Translations under genes and position numbers: made by a program | DNA from: Micromonospora chokoriensis | GTDB lineage: Bacteria; Actinomycetota; Actinomycetes; Mycobacteriales; Micromonosporaceae | Reading direction: 5' to 3' | Assembly (NCBI RefSeq): GCF_900091505.1 | Contig: NZ_LT607409.1 | Location: 2,790,001-2,854,000, forward strand | Length of the DNA stretch: 64,000 bases | Notes under the pieces: model-generated | Seen by the model: only the letters and a program-made list of their open reading frames with translations | What the model was told of the DNA's origin: nothing | The model's database searches: none | Part shown: positions 8,751 to 17,425 of the stretch, piece after piece | Layout: every line of letters starts with the position of its first letter | Numbering within the stretch: the first letter of the stretch is position 1

Positions 8751-9424
8751 CTATTGCCGGGCCAGTCCGATGGTGCCGGCCAGGCGGACCACGTCGGCCG
8801 CCGTTGGTCCGGCACGGAGCACGGAGGTCAGCGCTTCCCGGGCGGCGGGGCGGATCCGTGTCTCCGCAGGTGCGATGCGATCGGCGGTGACCAGGGCCCG
8901 GCCGGCAGCGCCTGCGTCTCCACTGTCGAGGTGAGCGTGGGCGATGTCGATCAGGTGGGCTGCCCGATGTTCGGCGGGGAGCAGGTGCCAGGCGTTACCG
9001 CTGGTGGCGCTTCCGTGCCTGGTGACGACCGTGGCGGTACGCCGTCCACGCGTACCCCACCTGGTTGTCGAGCTGGGCCATCGACGGCGTTGGTCGGTCG
9101 TCGTTGCCGGAGCCGGGCATGTCGTAGCGAGCGAGGGCCGCGCGGACCCGTTCCACGTCGCCGCCGGTGTCGGCGGCCTGCTCGCGTGGCGCGCTGTCGG
9201 CAAGCAGGACGTCGGGGGCGACACCGAGGGCCCCGGCGACCGTCTCGATCACCGAGAGTCGATCGAGGGTGCGGACGCCGCGCTCGACCTTGTCCACCCA
9301 GCTCTTCGACTTGCGGATCCGGTCGGCGAAGACCTGCTGGCTCATGCCCCTGTACCGCCTGGCACGGGAGACCGGCTGACTGGCCGTCAGCCAGCCCCGG
9401 CCGGGCGACCACCTTCGTCGTCAC
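8751..9424 (-). pseudogene. decayed XRE-family regulator (frameshifts plus internal deletion)
   Basis: Three pieces of one actinobacterial XRE-type regulator lie in different frames. A start (ATG at 9424, MTTKVVARPGLADG) runs in one frame. The HTH (MSQQVFADRIRKSKSWVDKV, from 9345) is in a second frame and stops at 8995. The family C-terminus (EHRAAHLIDIAHAHLDSGD to GLARQ) is in a third frame ending at 8751. Upstream of the ATG at 9345 the HTH frame reads RARRYRG with no start, as expected for the middle of a longer protein. Intact relatives are about 400 aa with a TPR-like centre; here most of that centre is missing. The HTH fragment could still be made as a 116-aa peptide. Confidence 0.75.
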
Positions 9425-9623
9425 CGAGGGTCTGATCGACTCGGGTTCCGTGAAGCTGCGGTATCGATGCGCGGATGGTGGCCCGACTTCCAGGAACCCG
9501 AGTGGATCACGCAGCGCGGATCCCGCGTTCAGGGCCCCGCCGTGACGCAGGCGATGTCGCGCAGTTCTGCCCCGTCGTAGCCGACGACGAGAAACACCCG
9601 TTCCCGCATCCGTACCGCCTAGG

Positions 9624-12600
9624 CTACCCCTGGGGGGTATTGGTGGTGTCGACGGTGCCCCACAGCTCGCCTCGCGACCGCGCCGGTACGCCGATCGAGG
9701 ACATCGCCTCCACGTAGCGTCGGTACGCCTGGGCGGCCTCGCCGTGCCGGCCCGCAGCCGTCAACGTCCGGACGAACTCGCCGTGCACACCCTCGTCGTA
9801 GGGCTCCAGTTCGAGGGCGCGGCCGAGGTGGCGGACGGTCTCGTCGACGCCGGGGGCCAGCGCGGCCAGCTTGCGGACGACGCGCAGGTAGACCCGACGT
9901 GCCTCCTCGCGGGTCGGACGGGACCAGTCGTCGTACGGCTCGTCCTCCAGGAAGTCGCCCCGGTAGCGCTGCTCGGCGAGCAGGAGCGTGGCGCGTGCGT
10001 CGTCGGTCTCACCGTGCTCCGCCAGCCGGAAGCCGTGTGCGGCTTCGGTGAGGAACTCCTCGACATCCAGCTCGACGTGATCGACGTCGAGCGCCAGGCT
10101 GGGATGCGCGGCGATGACGAAGTGGTCGGTCGACGTACGGCGCTCCGGGTCGAGGACACCGCGGAGGGTGGACAGGGCCACGGACAGCCGGTGACCGACC
10201 CGCTCCGGGTCCTGGGCGGGCCAGAGCATCTCGCCGAGCTGCTCCCGGGGCACCGCGCGACCCCGCCGGGAGGCGAGGATCCGCAGCAGGTCCCGTGCCT
10301 TGCGGGACTGCCAGGCGGTGGCCAGCACCTGCGCGCCGTCCACGTACACCTCGAAGCGTCCGAGGGTGCGGACGGTGACCTGTGCGACGCGGCACGGGCC
10401 GTGCCGGCGGAGCGTCGGCGGCGGTACGCCGGCAGCGGTCAGCCGCTCGGTGGCGAGGAGAGCGTCGACGCGTTCCTGGGGATCGGCGCCGGGCAGCCGG
10501 CTGAGCAGCACCGCGAGTCGGTCCGCGGCCACGGCGGACCTGATGTCGCGCAGCGTCGCCGCGGCCTCCCGCCAGGCTTGGCGGGTGTCGTCGACGTCGA
10601 CGGCGGCGGCCCCGCGAAGCTCCAACGCCTCGGCGAGCGCCGCGCGGTCCCGGTGCAGCCGGGCGGCGGTGGACGCCATCAGCGCCACCGTGGCGGCCCG
10701 CTCGTGGTCGCCGATCTCCAGCGCCACCCAGCCGAGCGCGAGTCGGGCGGTCGCCGAGTCGGGGCCGCGTTCCAGCTCGACGGCGCGTTGGGCCAGGGTG
10801 AACGCCGCAGCGCCGTCCTCGCTGGCCAGCACCCGGGCCAGTCCGGCGAGCGCCGGCACCTGGATCTGGTGGTCGTCGACGGGCTCGCTGGCGCGCAGCG
10901 CCTCCTCGTACGCCGCGCGGGCCAGGGTGGCGCGGCCCCGCAGGGCGTGCACGTCGCCGATGCCCACCAGGGGGTACGCCACCTTGCGCGAGCCCATGCG
11001 CTGCAGCAACGGCACGGCGCGTTCGTAGCACTCGATGGCCTCGGCGAGCTGACCGAGGCGGAAGTAGGCCGCGCCCTCGTTGCAGAGCGCCAACGCGAGC
11101 ATCGCGGCGTGCCCGTTGCGGTGCGCCAACTCCACAGCGGGTCGCACCTCGGCCAGCGCTTCGAGGTACTGGCCCTCGCCGACCAGGGCGGACGCGCGGT
11201 TGGCGCGGATCCGGGTCACCTGGATGGTGTCCCGCGCCGACTCGGCGGCCCGCAGCGCCTTCTCGTGGTGCTCGTCGGCGGCCGGCCGGTCGCCGCGCAG
11301 TTTGGCGTCGAGGGCGAGCGCGGTGTGCGCGGCGGCGAGTGCGGCGTCGCCGCCGACGGCTGTCGCTGCCGCGAGGGCGCGTTCGGCGTTGTCCCGGCAC
11401 GCCTCGGCGTTCCCGGTCGTCCACTGCGCCGAGGCGGTCCAGGCGAGCAGCCGCACGTTGTCGGTGGACGGGTGCGGGTCGAGCTGACCGCGCTGGAAGA
11501 CCTCGAGCGCGGTCTGCGGTTCGCCACGCAGGTAGTGCACGAGGCCGTACTGCCAGGCGAGTCCGGCCGGGAGGGCCTCCCGTCGAGCGTCCAACGCGGC
11601 GTACACGGCGAGTGCGGCGTCGAAGTCGCCCCGCATCTGCAGCGCTTCGCCGTAGAGCAGCCGCAGCGCGTCGGACCGGGCGTGCTCGGGTAGGGCCTGG
11701 TAGGCGTCGACGACGGCCTCGGCGCCGCCCGAGGCGATCAGCTCCGCGCCGTGGCCGTCGAGGACCGGCGCCGCCGCCTCGGCGACACCGGATCTGCCGT
11801 ACGACCGGAGGGCCGGGACGAGGTGCCCGTGCTCCGCGTACCAGGCTGCTGCTCTCGCGTGCAGGTGTTGCGTCGCCGCCGCGCCCAGGGGCAGACGGCG
11901 GCGGGCGACGCCGGCCACGACCGGCACCATCCGGTACGTGTGCCCGCCCGCCGTCACCGGGACGAGAATGCCGGCGCGGGCCAGGTGGTCGACTTGACGA
12001 CCACCGTGCCGGTGCCCGAGGACGCCGGCCAGGTCGGGGTGGATCGGGTCGAGGTGCGCCGCGTCCCGCAGCAGTCGGTGGACTTCCGGCGGCAGCTCCG
12101 CGAACACCTCCCGCACCAGGTAGGACTCCAGGAGCGTTCCGGGCTCGGTCGGGTCGTGCCGGTTCGGGCCGGCGGCAGCGGCCGTGCGGGCGGCCAGGGT
12201 GACCAGTGCCGGCCAGCCACCGGTCGCGGCGTGGATCCGGGCCGCGAGCGCCGGGTCGGTGGGGCTGTGGTCGGCGGCGAGGACGGAGGTTACCTGGTCG
12301 AGCGAGAGCCGGAGATCCGTCGGACCGTGCTCGGCGAGCAGCCCCGACTGCCGCTGGGGCAGTGTCGGCGGGTGACGGGTCACCAGGACGACCCTGAGGT
12401 GCGGGGGCAGCTGTTCGAGGGTGTCCAGCAGGGACTGTAGCCGTCGGCGGGAGAGTCGCGGCACGTCGTCGAGGATGAGCCAGCCCGGTTCGTCGGCGGG
12501 CAGGTCGGTCGCGGATCGGTCGCCGATGGAGGTGAGCCACTCCGGGCCCGTCGTCGCCAGGGCGGCCACATCCGGGCCGTCGCACCACCGCACCGGGCGG

Positions 12601-12701
12601 TCGCCCAGCCAGCCTCGCACGGCGACGGTCTTGCCGTAGCCGGCCGCGGCGACCACGACCGTGCACCGCCGGCTCCATTCGCGATCCGTCGGGGCGTTCA
12701 T
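9624..12701 (-). CDS. large NTPase/TPR transcriptional regulator with C-terminal SARP-type winged helix and BTAD
   Basis: 1025 aa from the ATG at 12701; the frame is open to 12893 but that would run into the divergent gene. A P-loop AAAGYGKT lies near residue 20 and a Walker-B-like LILDDVPRL near 75, as in MalT/LAL ATPases. A long alpha-helical TPR-like region fills about 330-780. A winged-helix segment (LGRFEVYVDG... LLRILASRRGRAVPREQLGE) lies near 785-880 and a bacterial transcriptional activator domain (BTAD) closes the protein. Carrying the SARP DNA-binding unit at the C-terminus is the reverse of AfsR. It is divergent from a secreted-protein gene, with SARP-like repeats between them, and probably controls that promoter region (inference). 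Effector unknown. Confidence 0.8.
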   Translation of the reverse strand: MNAPTDREWSRRCTVVVAAAGYGKTVAVRGWLGDRPVRWCDGPDVAALATTGPEWLTSIGDRSATDLPADEPGWLILDDVPRLSRRRLQSLLDTLEQLPPHLRVVLVTRHPPTLPQRQSGLLAEHGPTDLRLSLDQVTSVLAADHSPTDPALAARIHAATGGWPALVTLAARTAAAAGPNRHDPTEPGTLLESYLVREVFAELPPEVHRLLRDAAHLDPIHPDLAGVLGHRHGGRQVDHLARAGILVPVTAGGHTYRMVPVVAGVARRRLPLGAAATQHLHARAAAWYAEHGHLVPALRSYGRSGVAEAAAPVLDGHGAELIASGGAEAVVDAYQALPEHARSDALRLLYGEALQMRGDFDAALAVYAALDARREALPAGLAWQYGLVHYLRGEPQTALEVFQRGQLDPHPSTDNVRLLAWTASAQWTTGNAEACRDNAERALAAATAVGGDAALAAAHTALALDAKLRGDRPAADEHHEKALRAAESARDTIQVTRIRANRASALVGEGQYLEALAEVRPAVELAHRNGHAAMLALALCNEGAAYFRLGQLAEAIECYERAVPLLQRMGSRKVAYPLVGIGDVHALRGRATLARAAYEEALRASEPVDDHQIQVPALAGLARVLASEDGAAAFTLAQRAVELERGPDSATARLALGWVALEIGDHERAATVALMASTAARLHRDRAALAEALELRGAAAVDVDDTRQAWREAAATLRDIRSAVAADRLAVLLSRLPGADPQERVDALLATERLTAAGVPPPTLRRHGPCRVAQVTVRTLGRFEVYVDGAQVLATAWQSRKARDLLRILASRRGRAVPREQLGEMLWPAQDPERVGHRLSVALSTLRGVLDPERRTSTDHFVIAAHPSLALDVDHVELDVEEFLTEAAHGFRLAEHGETDDARATLLLAEQRYRGDFLEDEPYDDWSRPTREEARRVYLRVVRKLAALAPGVDETVRHLGRALELEPYDEGVHGEFVRTLTAAGRHGEAAQAYRRYVEAMSSIGVPARSRGELWGTVDTTNTPQG

Positions 12702-12775
12702 CGTTCCATTGGGCGCCGCTCCGGCGGCCACGCATACGGGAGCGTCGCCGTTACGACACCGAAAGCCCGGCGCTT

Positions 12776-12804
12776 TTGACGCCACCTTGACGACGCTCTG
12801 AACC
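12776..12804 (+). promoter_or_regulatory. putative SARP operator: 11-bp-phased direct repeats
   Basis: TTGACGC at 12776 and TTGACGA at 12787 are exactly 11 bases apart, and a weaker third copy (CTGAACC) begins at 12798. Heptamer direct repeats with 11-bp period are the classic binding sites of SARP-family activators. The site lies in the divergent region between the SARP-type regulator and the exported-protein gene starting at 12887. Confidence 0.55.
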
Positions 12805-12886
12805 TCGCCTCGAAGGATGTCCCGGACACGCCGAGGCGCGAACCGTCCGGGTCCGCGTCTCACCATCGATCGGGTGAGGAGTTGTG

Positions 12887-13681
12887 ATGGCACGAGTGCT
12901 GTCGGGACGCGCGCTGCTCGCGCTGCTGGTCGTCCTGCCGACGCTGGCCGTGGGGAACGCCACGCCGGCGAGCGCCGCCGGCGGGGCGGCCCCAGCGGTG
13001 TACGACGAGGAGCCGGTGGACCGTGACGTCGAGCTGGCGAAGCTGGGCTACCGCAACGGTGTGCGGGTGGTGTTCTCCCGCGACGAGCTGTCCGGCGACT
13101 GGGGCCTTCGTCAGGACGGTGAGATGGGCCGCAACGCGCCCCTGGCGTACGACGACAAGCAGAGCATGTTGCAGACGTACCTGAGCATCACGCCCAGGTC
13201 GGTGCCGGTGCCCAGGGTGCTGCTGTCGGAACCGCCGGCCGGCACGCCGACCCCACCGGAGCTGGCCTACCGGACCATCGTGGCGTCCCCGGTCGTCGTC
13301 GACGACCTCGTCGCGCCGACGTCGAGTGGAATGTCCACAGCGGCGACGATGACCTGCTGGGACCTGTACTGGAACTCGTACAACTGGGCCGAATTCCCCG
13401 GGTACCCGAATCCGTCGTCGGTGTGGCACCCGGCCAGGACGTACTACGCCTCCGACTTCGGCGGCATGAAGATGTACGCCTACAGCTACCTCGCCAACTG
13501 CGGCGGGTACGCCCGGCACCGGATCTACTACAAGTCGTTCGGTGACTACTACAAGCACCACGACTACGAGGTGGCGTACGCCCACTGGCAGGCGGTCAAG
13601 AAGGGGTCGGTGCACCGTTACCGCAAGGTGCACTACGACGGGACGTGGGGCGACACCCGCAACGGCAAGTACACCGGTTGA
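12887..13681 (+). CDS. secreted hypothetical protein
   Basis: 264 aa. GAGGAG at 12876-12881 favours the ATG at 12887 over the GTG at 12884. A classical signal peptide (LLALLVVLPTLAVG, cleavage near ASA-A at about 28) leads into a mature chain rich in Tyr, His and Trp, with two cysteines (TMTCWDLYW and YLANCGGYARH) that may form a disulphide. The C-terminus (YYKHHDYEVAYAHWQAVKKG) is aromatic and basic. I recognise no enzyme motif. Regulators flank it on both sides, and a SARP-like repeat site lies upstream. Confidence 0.7.
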   Translation: MARVLSGRALLALLVVLPTLAVGNATPASAAGGAAPAVYDEEPVDRDVELAKLGYRNGVRVVFSRDELSGDWGLRQDGEMGRNAPLAYDDKQSMLQTYLSITPRSVPVPRVLLSEPPAGTPTPPELAYRTIVASPVVVDDLVAPTSSGMSTAATMTCWDLYWNSYNWAEFPGYPNPSSVWHPARTYYASDFGGMKMYAYSYLANCGGYARHRIYYKSFGDYYKHHDYEVAYAHWQAVKKGSVHRYRKVHYDGTWGDTRNGKYTG

Positions 13682-13761
13682 CGAGCCAGGTCAGCCGTCG
13701 ATCGTGTCCATTGCGCGACGAACGGATCGAGCGGGCCGGGCTCCGGAACTAGCCTGATCCG

Positions 13762-16572
13762 GTGACCTCGACGGCTGGCACGGGCGTACGGGTCCGGCTG
13801 CTCGGGCCGGTGGAGGTGGTCGTCGCCGACGGTCCGCAGGCGGTCAACGGCCTGCGCCGCAGGGCGGTGCTGGCGACGTTGGCGCTGCACGCGGGCCGGG
13901 TGGTGAGCGTCGACCGGCTGATCGACGTGGTCTGGGGCGACGACCTGCCGGCCACCGCCGCGAACACGTTGCAACGCCACGTCTCCTACCTGCGTGGAGT
14001 GCTCGGCGAGCCTGGCTCGATCGTGGCGCGCCAGCCCGGTTACCTGCTGGACACCGGGCCGGAGTCCACCGATGTGCAGGCCGCCGAGCGTCTCCTCGAC
14101 CGGGCCCGCCGGACGAGCGACCGTCACGAGCGGGTGGCGCAGCTGACCGCGGCGGTGGCGCTGTGGCGCGGACCGCCGCTGGCCGACGTGGCCGGGTCGC
14201 CCTGGCTCGAGGAGCAGGCGGAACACCTGGCCCGTCTGCGGTTGGAGGCCGAACGGGCGCTCGTCGAGGCCCGGCTGTCCGTCGGCGAGCACGCCCGGCT
14301 CGTCCCCGGGTTGGAACGGCTCGTCCGGGAGCACCCGTTCGACGAGCAGCTGCACGCGCAGTTGATGCTCGCCCTGTACCGCGACGGCCGCCAGGGGGAG
14401 GCGGTCGCCACGTACCGGCGGCTGCGCGACACGCTCCGGGACAACCTCGGGATCGACCCAAGTCCGCGGCTGCGCGACCTGGAGTGCGCCATCCTGCGCC
14501 AGGACACCGCGATCGCCGCGCCCGCCCCGACCGCGCCGCCCCAGGTGCCGGTGGCGGCGCAGCTGCCTCCTCCCGTGCCGACGTTCACCGGACGCGACGC
14601 GGAACTGGCCGCCCTCGACGCGCTCGTCGACCGGGGTGGCGCCGTCGTGATCTCCGGTACCGCGGGGGTGGGCAAGACCGCCCTCGCCGTGCACTGGGCG
14701 CACCGTGCGGCCGAGCATTTCCCGGACGGCCAGCTCTACGTGAACCTGCGTGGCTTCGACCCGGGGGCCGCACCGACCGCGCCGGCGCGGGCGCTGCACG
14801 GGTTCCTGGAGGCGCTCGGCGTGCCGGCCGCCCGGATGCCGAGCGACCCAGACGCGATGGTGAGCCTGTACCGCACGACGGTCGCGGGCCGGCGTCTGCT
14901 CGTCGTGCTGGACAACGCGCGCGACGCGGAACAGGTCCGGCCGCTGCTGCCCGGTTCACCGGACTGCCTCGCGATCGTGACCAGCCGCAACCAGCTCGTC
15001 CCGCTGGTCGTCACCGAGAGCGCCCAGCCGGTGCCCCTCGACCTGCTGAGCCCCGGCGAAGCCCGCGACCTGCTGGTCCGTCGACTCGGGGAGCGCCAGG
15101 TCGCCGCCGAACCCGCCGCGGCGGACGACATCGCCGACCGGTGCGCGCGGCTGCCCATCGCCCTGGCCGTCGTCGCGGCCAGAGCCGCCACCAACCGGCA
15201 CTTCTCGTTGGCCGCTGTCGCCGGCGAGCTGAGCAACCTGGCCGGCGTCGCCGGCGAGGTGAGCAACCTGGACGCCTTCGACGGGGGAGACGAGACCACC
15301 AATGTCCGGGCCGTGTTCTCCTGGTCGTGCCGGACGCTCAGCCCACCCGCCGCCCGGCTGTTCCGGCTGCTGAGCCTGCACCCCGGGCCGGACGTCTCCG
15401 CCCCGGCCGTGGCCAGCCTGGCCGGCGTCGCCCCGCCGGCGAGTGGTCCGGTGCTCACCGAACTGACCCGGGCGAACCTCTTCACCGAGCACACCTACGG
15501 GCGGTACGCGTTCCACGACCTGCTGCGCGCGTACGCCGCCGGCCTCGCCGACGAGGCCGAACCACCGGCCGAACGTGCTGCCGCCGTCCACCGGCTGCTC
15601 GACCACTGCCTGCACACCGCCCACGCCGCCGACCTCGTGCTGCACCCGCACTTCAGCGAGATCAGCCTCGCGCCGCCGAGGGAGGGCGTGACGCCGGAAC
15701 GACCCCGGAGCAAGGCGGCCGCCACGGCGTGGTTCACCGCCGAACTCCCGGTCCTGCTCGCCGCCGTGCCGCTCGCGGCGCGGTCCGGTTTCGAGGGTCA
15801 CACCTGGCGGCTTGCCTGGACCATGGCCGGCTTCCTGCACCGGCAGGGGCACTGGCAGGACTGGCTCGGCACGCAGCGGATCGCTCTCGCCGCCGCGTCC
15901 CGCATCGGGGACCAGGCCGGGCAGGGCCACGCGCACCGCAGTCTCGGGCTCGCCTGTTCCCGGCTCCGCCGCTACGACGAGGCCGACGACCATCTGCGGC
16001 GGGCGTTCGACCTGTTCACCGCCGTCGGCGACGACGCCGGGCGGGCACACACGTGCTTGAACCTCGGTCAGCTCGCGGAGCGCCAGGGGCGGTACCAGCA
16101 GGCGCTCACCCACTCCCGGCGGGCGCTGACCCTGTTCCGGGGGACCGACAACCGGGCCGGGCAGGGGTACACCCTCAACGCGGTCGGTTGGCAGGAGGCG
16201 TTGCTCGGCAACTACCACCGCGCCCTGGAGTCGTGCGGTGCGGCGCTGGGGATGCTGCGGGAGGTGGACGACGTCCAGGGGCAGGCCGACACCTGGGACA
16301 GCCTCGGCCACGCCCATCACCAGCTCGGGGACGACCGGCGGGCGGTTGCCTGCTACGAGCAGGCCCTCGACCTCTTCACGCAGGTCCAGGACCGGTACGC
16401 CGAAGCCGGGACGTACGCCAATCTCGGTCGCAGCCACCGGGCCCTCGCCGACGTCGACGCCGCCCGTGCCGCGTGGCGTCGGGCCCTGGCCATCCTCGAC
16501 GACCTCGGCGATGCCGACGCCGAGGCGATCCGCGTCGACCTCGACCAGCTCGACGCCGCCCGACTCCACTGA
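13762..16572 (+). CDS. AfsR/DnrI/RedD-family regulator (SARP with NB-ARC and TPR)
   Basis: 936 aa starting at GTG 13762; TAGCCT six bases upstream may be a -10 element for a leaderless message. Domain order is that of AfsR: winged helix (about 9-90, LLGPVEVVVADG... VVSVDRLIDVVWGD), BTAD (about 95-245), NB-ARC ATPase with P-loop GTAGVGKT near 300 and a later LLVVLDN Walker-B, then TPR repeats (about 690-930). Such proteins activate secondary-metabolism or developmental genes by binding 11-bp-spaced heptamers. Three repeats with that period lie just downstream, in front of the next gene, which is therefore the likeliest target. No TTA codon was noticed. Confidence 0.88.
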   Translation: MTSTAGTGVRVRLLGPVEVVVADGPQAVNGLRRRAVLATLALHAGRVVSVDRLIDVVWGDDLPATAANTLQRHVSYLRGVLGEPGSIVARQPGYLLDTGPESTDVQAAERLLDRARRTSDRHERVAQLTAAVALWRGPPLADVAGSPWLEEQAEHLARLRLEAERALVEARLSVGEHARLVPGLERLVREHPFDEQLHAQLMLALYRDGRQGEAVATYRRLRDTLRDNLGIDPSPRLRDLECAILRQDTAIAAPAPTAPPQVPVAAQLPPPVPTFTGRDAELAALDALVDRGGAVVISGTAGVGKTALAVHWAHRAAEHFPDGQLYVNLRGFDPGAAPTAPARALHGFLEALGVPAARMPSDPDAMVSLYRTTVAGRRLLVVLDNARDAEQVRPLLPGSPDCLAIVTSRNQLVPLVVTESAQPVPLDLLSPGEARDLLVRRLGERQVAAEPAAADDIADRCARLPIALAVVAARAATNRHFSLAAVAGELSNLAGVAGEVSNLDAFDGGDETTNVRAVFSWSCRTLSPPAARLFRLLSLHPGPDVSAPAVASLAGVAPPASGPVLTELTRANLFTEHTYGRYAFHDLLRAYAAGLADEAEPPAERAAAVHRLLDHCLHTAHAADLVLHPHFSEISLAPPREGVTPERPRSKAAATAWFTAELPVLLAAVPLAARSGFEGHTWRLAWTMAGFLHRQGHWQDWLGTQRIALAAASRIGDQAGQGHAHRSLGLACSRLRRYDEADDHLRRAFDLFTAVGDDAGRAHTCLNLGQLAERQGRYQQALTHSRRALTLFRGTDNRAGQGYTLNAVGWQEALLGNYHRALESCGAALGMLREVDDVQGQADTWDSLGHAHHQLGDDRRAVACYEQALDLFTQVQDRYAEAGTYANLGRSHRALADVDAARAAWRRALAILDDLGDADAEAIRVDLDQLDAARLH

Positions 16573-16581
16573 CGTACCCGC

Positions 16582-16614
16582 TTTCAGCGGGCTTTCCGGG
16601 CCGTTTCAGCGGGC
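16582..16614 (+). promoter_or_regulatory. putative SARP operator: three tandem 11-mers
   Basis: TTTCAGCGGGC (16582-16592), TTTCCGGGCCG (16593-16603) and TTTCAGCGGGC (16604-16614) follow one another with an exact 11-bp period; the outer two are identical. This is the geometry of SARP/AfsR binding sites. It sits ten bases after the AfsR-type gene and about 50 bases before the start of the exported-protein gene at 16664. Confidence 0.65.
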
Positions 16615-16663
16615 GCCGGCACCCTTCGGGCACCAGTTTCCTACGCCAGGAATGGAGTGTTCG

Positions 16664-17383
16664 ATGAGTCGCTTGGCACGCTGCCTCGCGGTGGTCGGGG
16701 TGGTCGGCGCGATGGTGCTGACCGTGTCCTCCGCTGCCGTGGCCCAGGCCGACAGGCCGCCGCGCAAGGGCACCGACTGTGTGGTCCGGTACGTCGACGA
16801 ACGCGGTGGGATCGACCGCACCGAGACCGAGCCCGAGGGCCGGGCGCACGGCGTGTTCCGCTGCCTCGGCGGGCGGTGGACGTTCGCCTGGGATCCGTTC
16901 GGGCCGGACGACCTGATCACCGCCGTCGAGATCCAGATCAACCCGTCCGGTGCCGTCTCGGTTCGGCGGTTCACCGGCCCCGCGCTCGGGAACGACCTCA
17001 CGCTGGGCGAGATCGCCGGCATCGCCCGAGCCGTCAGCGGCAGCCGGGAGGTGCTGATCGACCGCGCGGTCGTGGCTGTCGACGACGGCAAGGAGCGGAC
17101 CCCGGAGCAGGTCGCGGCGTTGCTGGCCGGCAAGGACGACACCGGTGTACGCGTGCTCGGCACCCTCGACAAGCCGGATCCCGCCATGTCGACGAAGGAC
17201 GTCGTCGACGAGGTCGGCGGCACACCGGAGACGACCGTCGTCTACTTCAGCCTCTGGGGCGCGATCAAGTCGGTGTTCGCCTGGATCGTCGACACGATCA
17301 GCGATGTCGGTGAGTGGATCGACGACCACTGCGAGTGGGGTTCCCCGAACACAGTGGGCGACCTGGTCACGTGTCGCTGGTAG
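16664..17383 (+). CDS. secreted protein with a module shared with the next gene
   Basis: 239 aa from the ATG at 16664, preceded by GGAG at 16653-16656. Signal peptide about residues 1-28 (CLAVVGVVGAMVLTVSSAAV). The mature part has a cysteine pair (TDCVVRYVD, GVFRCLGGRW) and then a module around 125-185 with VVAVDDGKERTPEQVAALLA and VLGTLDKPDPAMSTKDV. The end is hydrophobic/aromatic (FSLWGAIKSVFAWIVDTI) with two more cysteines, possibly membrane-active or packing against a partner. The downstream gene encodes the same module. Function unknown. The upstream triple repeat suggests control by the AfsR-type regulator. Confidence 0.7.
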   Translation: MSRLARCLAVVGVVGAMVLTVSSAAVAQADRPPRKGTDCVVRYVDERGGIDRTETEPEGRAHGVFRCLGGRWTFAWDPFGPDDLITAVEIQINPSGAVSVRRFTGPALGNDLTLGEIAGIARAVSGSREVLIDRAVVAVDDGKERTPEQVAALLAGKDDTGVRVLGTLDKPDPAMSTKDVVDEVGGTPETTVVYFSLWGAIKSVFAWIVDTISDVGEWIDDHCEWGSPNTVGDLVTCRW

Positions 17384-17425
17384 CCCGGCCGACAGCGATC
17401 ACCGAGACAGCGGAATGAGGACACG

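Noticed and set aside
9744-11693. 649-aa plus-strand frame
   Set aside because: It is the antisense shadow of the SARP-type regulator; Gly/Arg/Val-rich with no domain, and no ribosome site.
14163-16667. 834-aa plus-strand frame overlapping the AfsR-type gene
   Set aside because: Arg/Pro/Ala-rich frame-shifted shadow of a gene with clear domains in the other frame.
17384-17425. GACAGCG repeat before the third secreted gene as a SARP site
   Set aside because: The two copies are 15 bases apart, not 11 or 22, so they do not fit SARP geometry.
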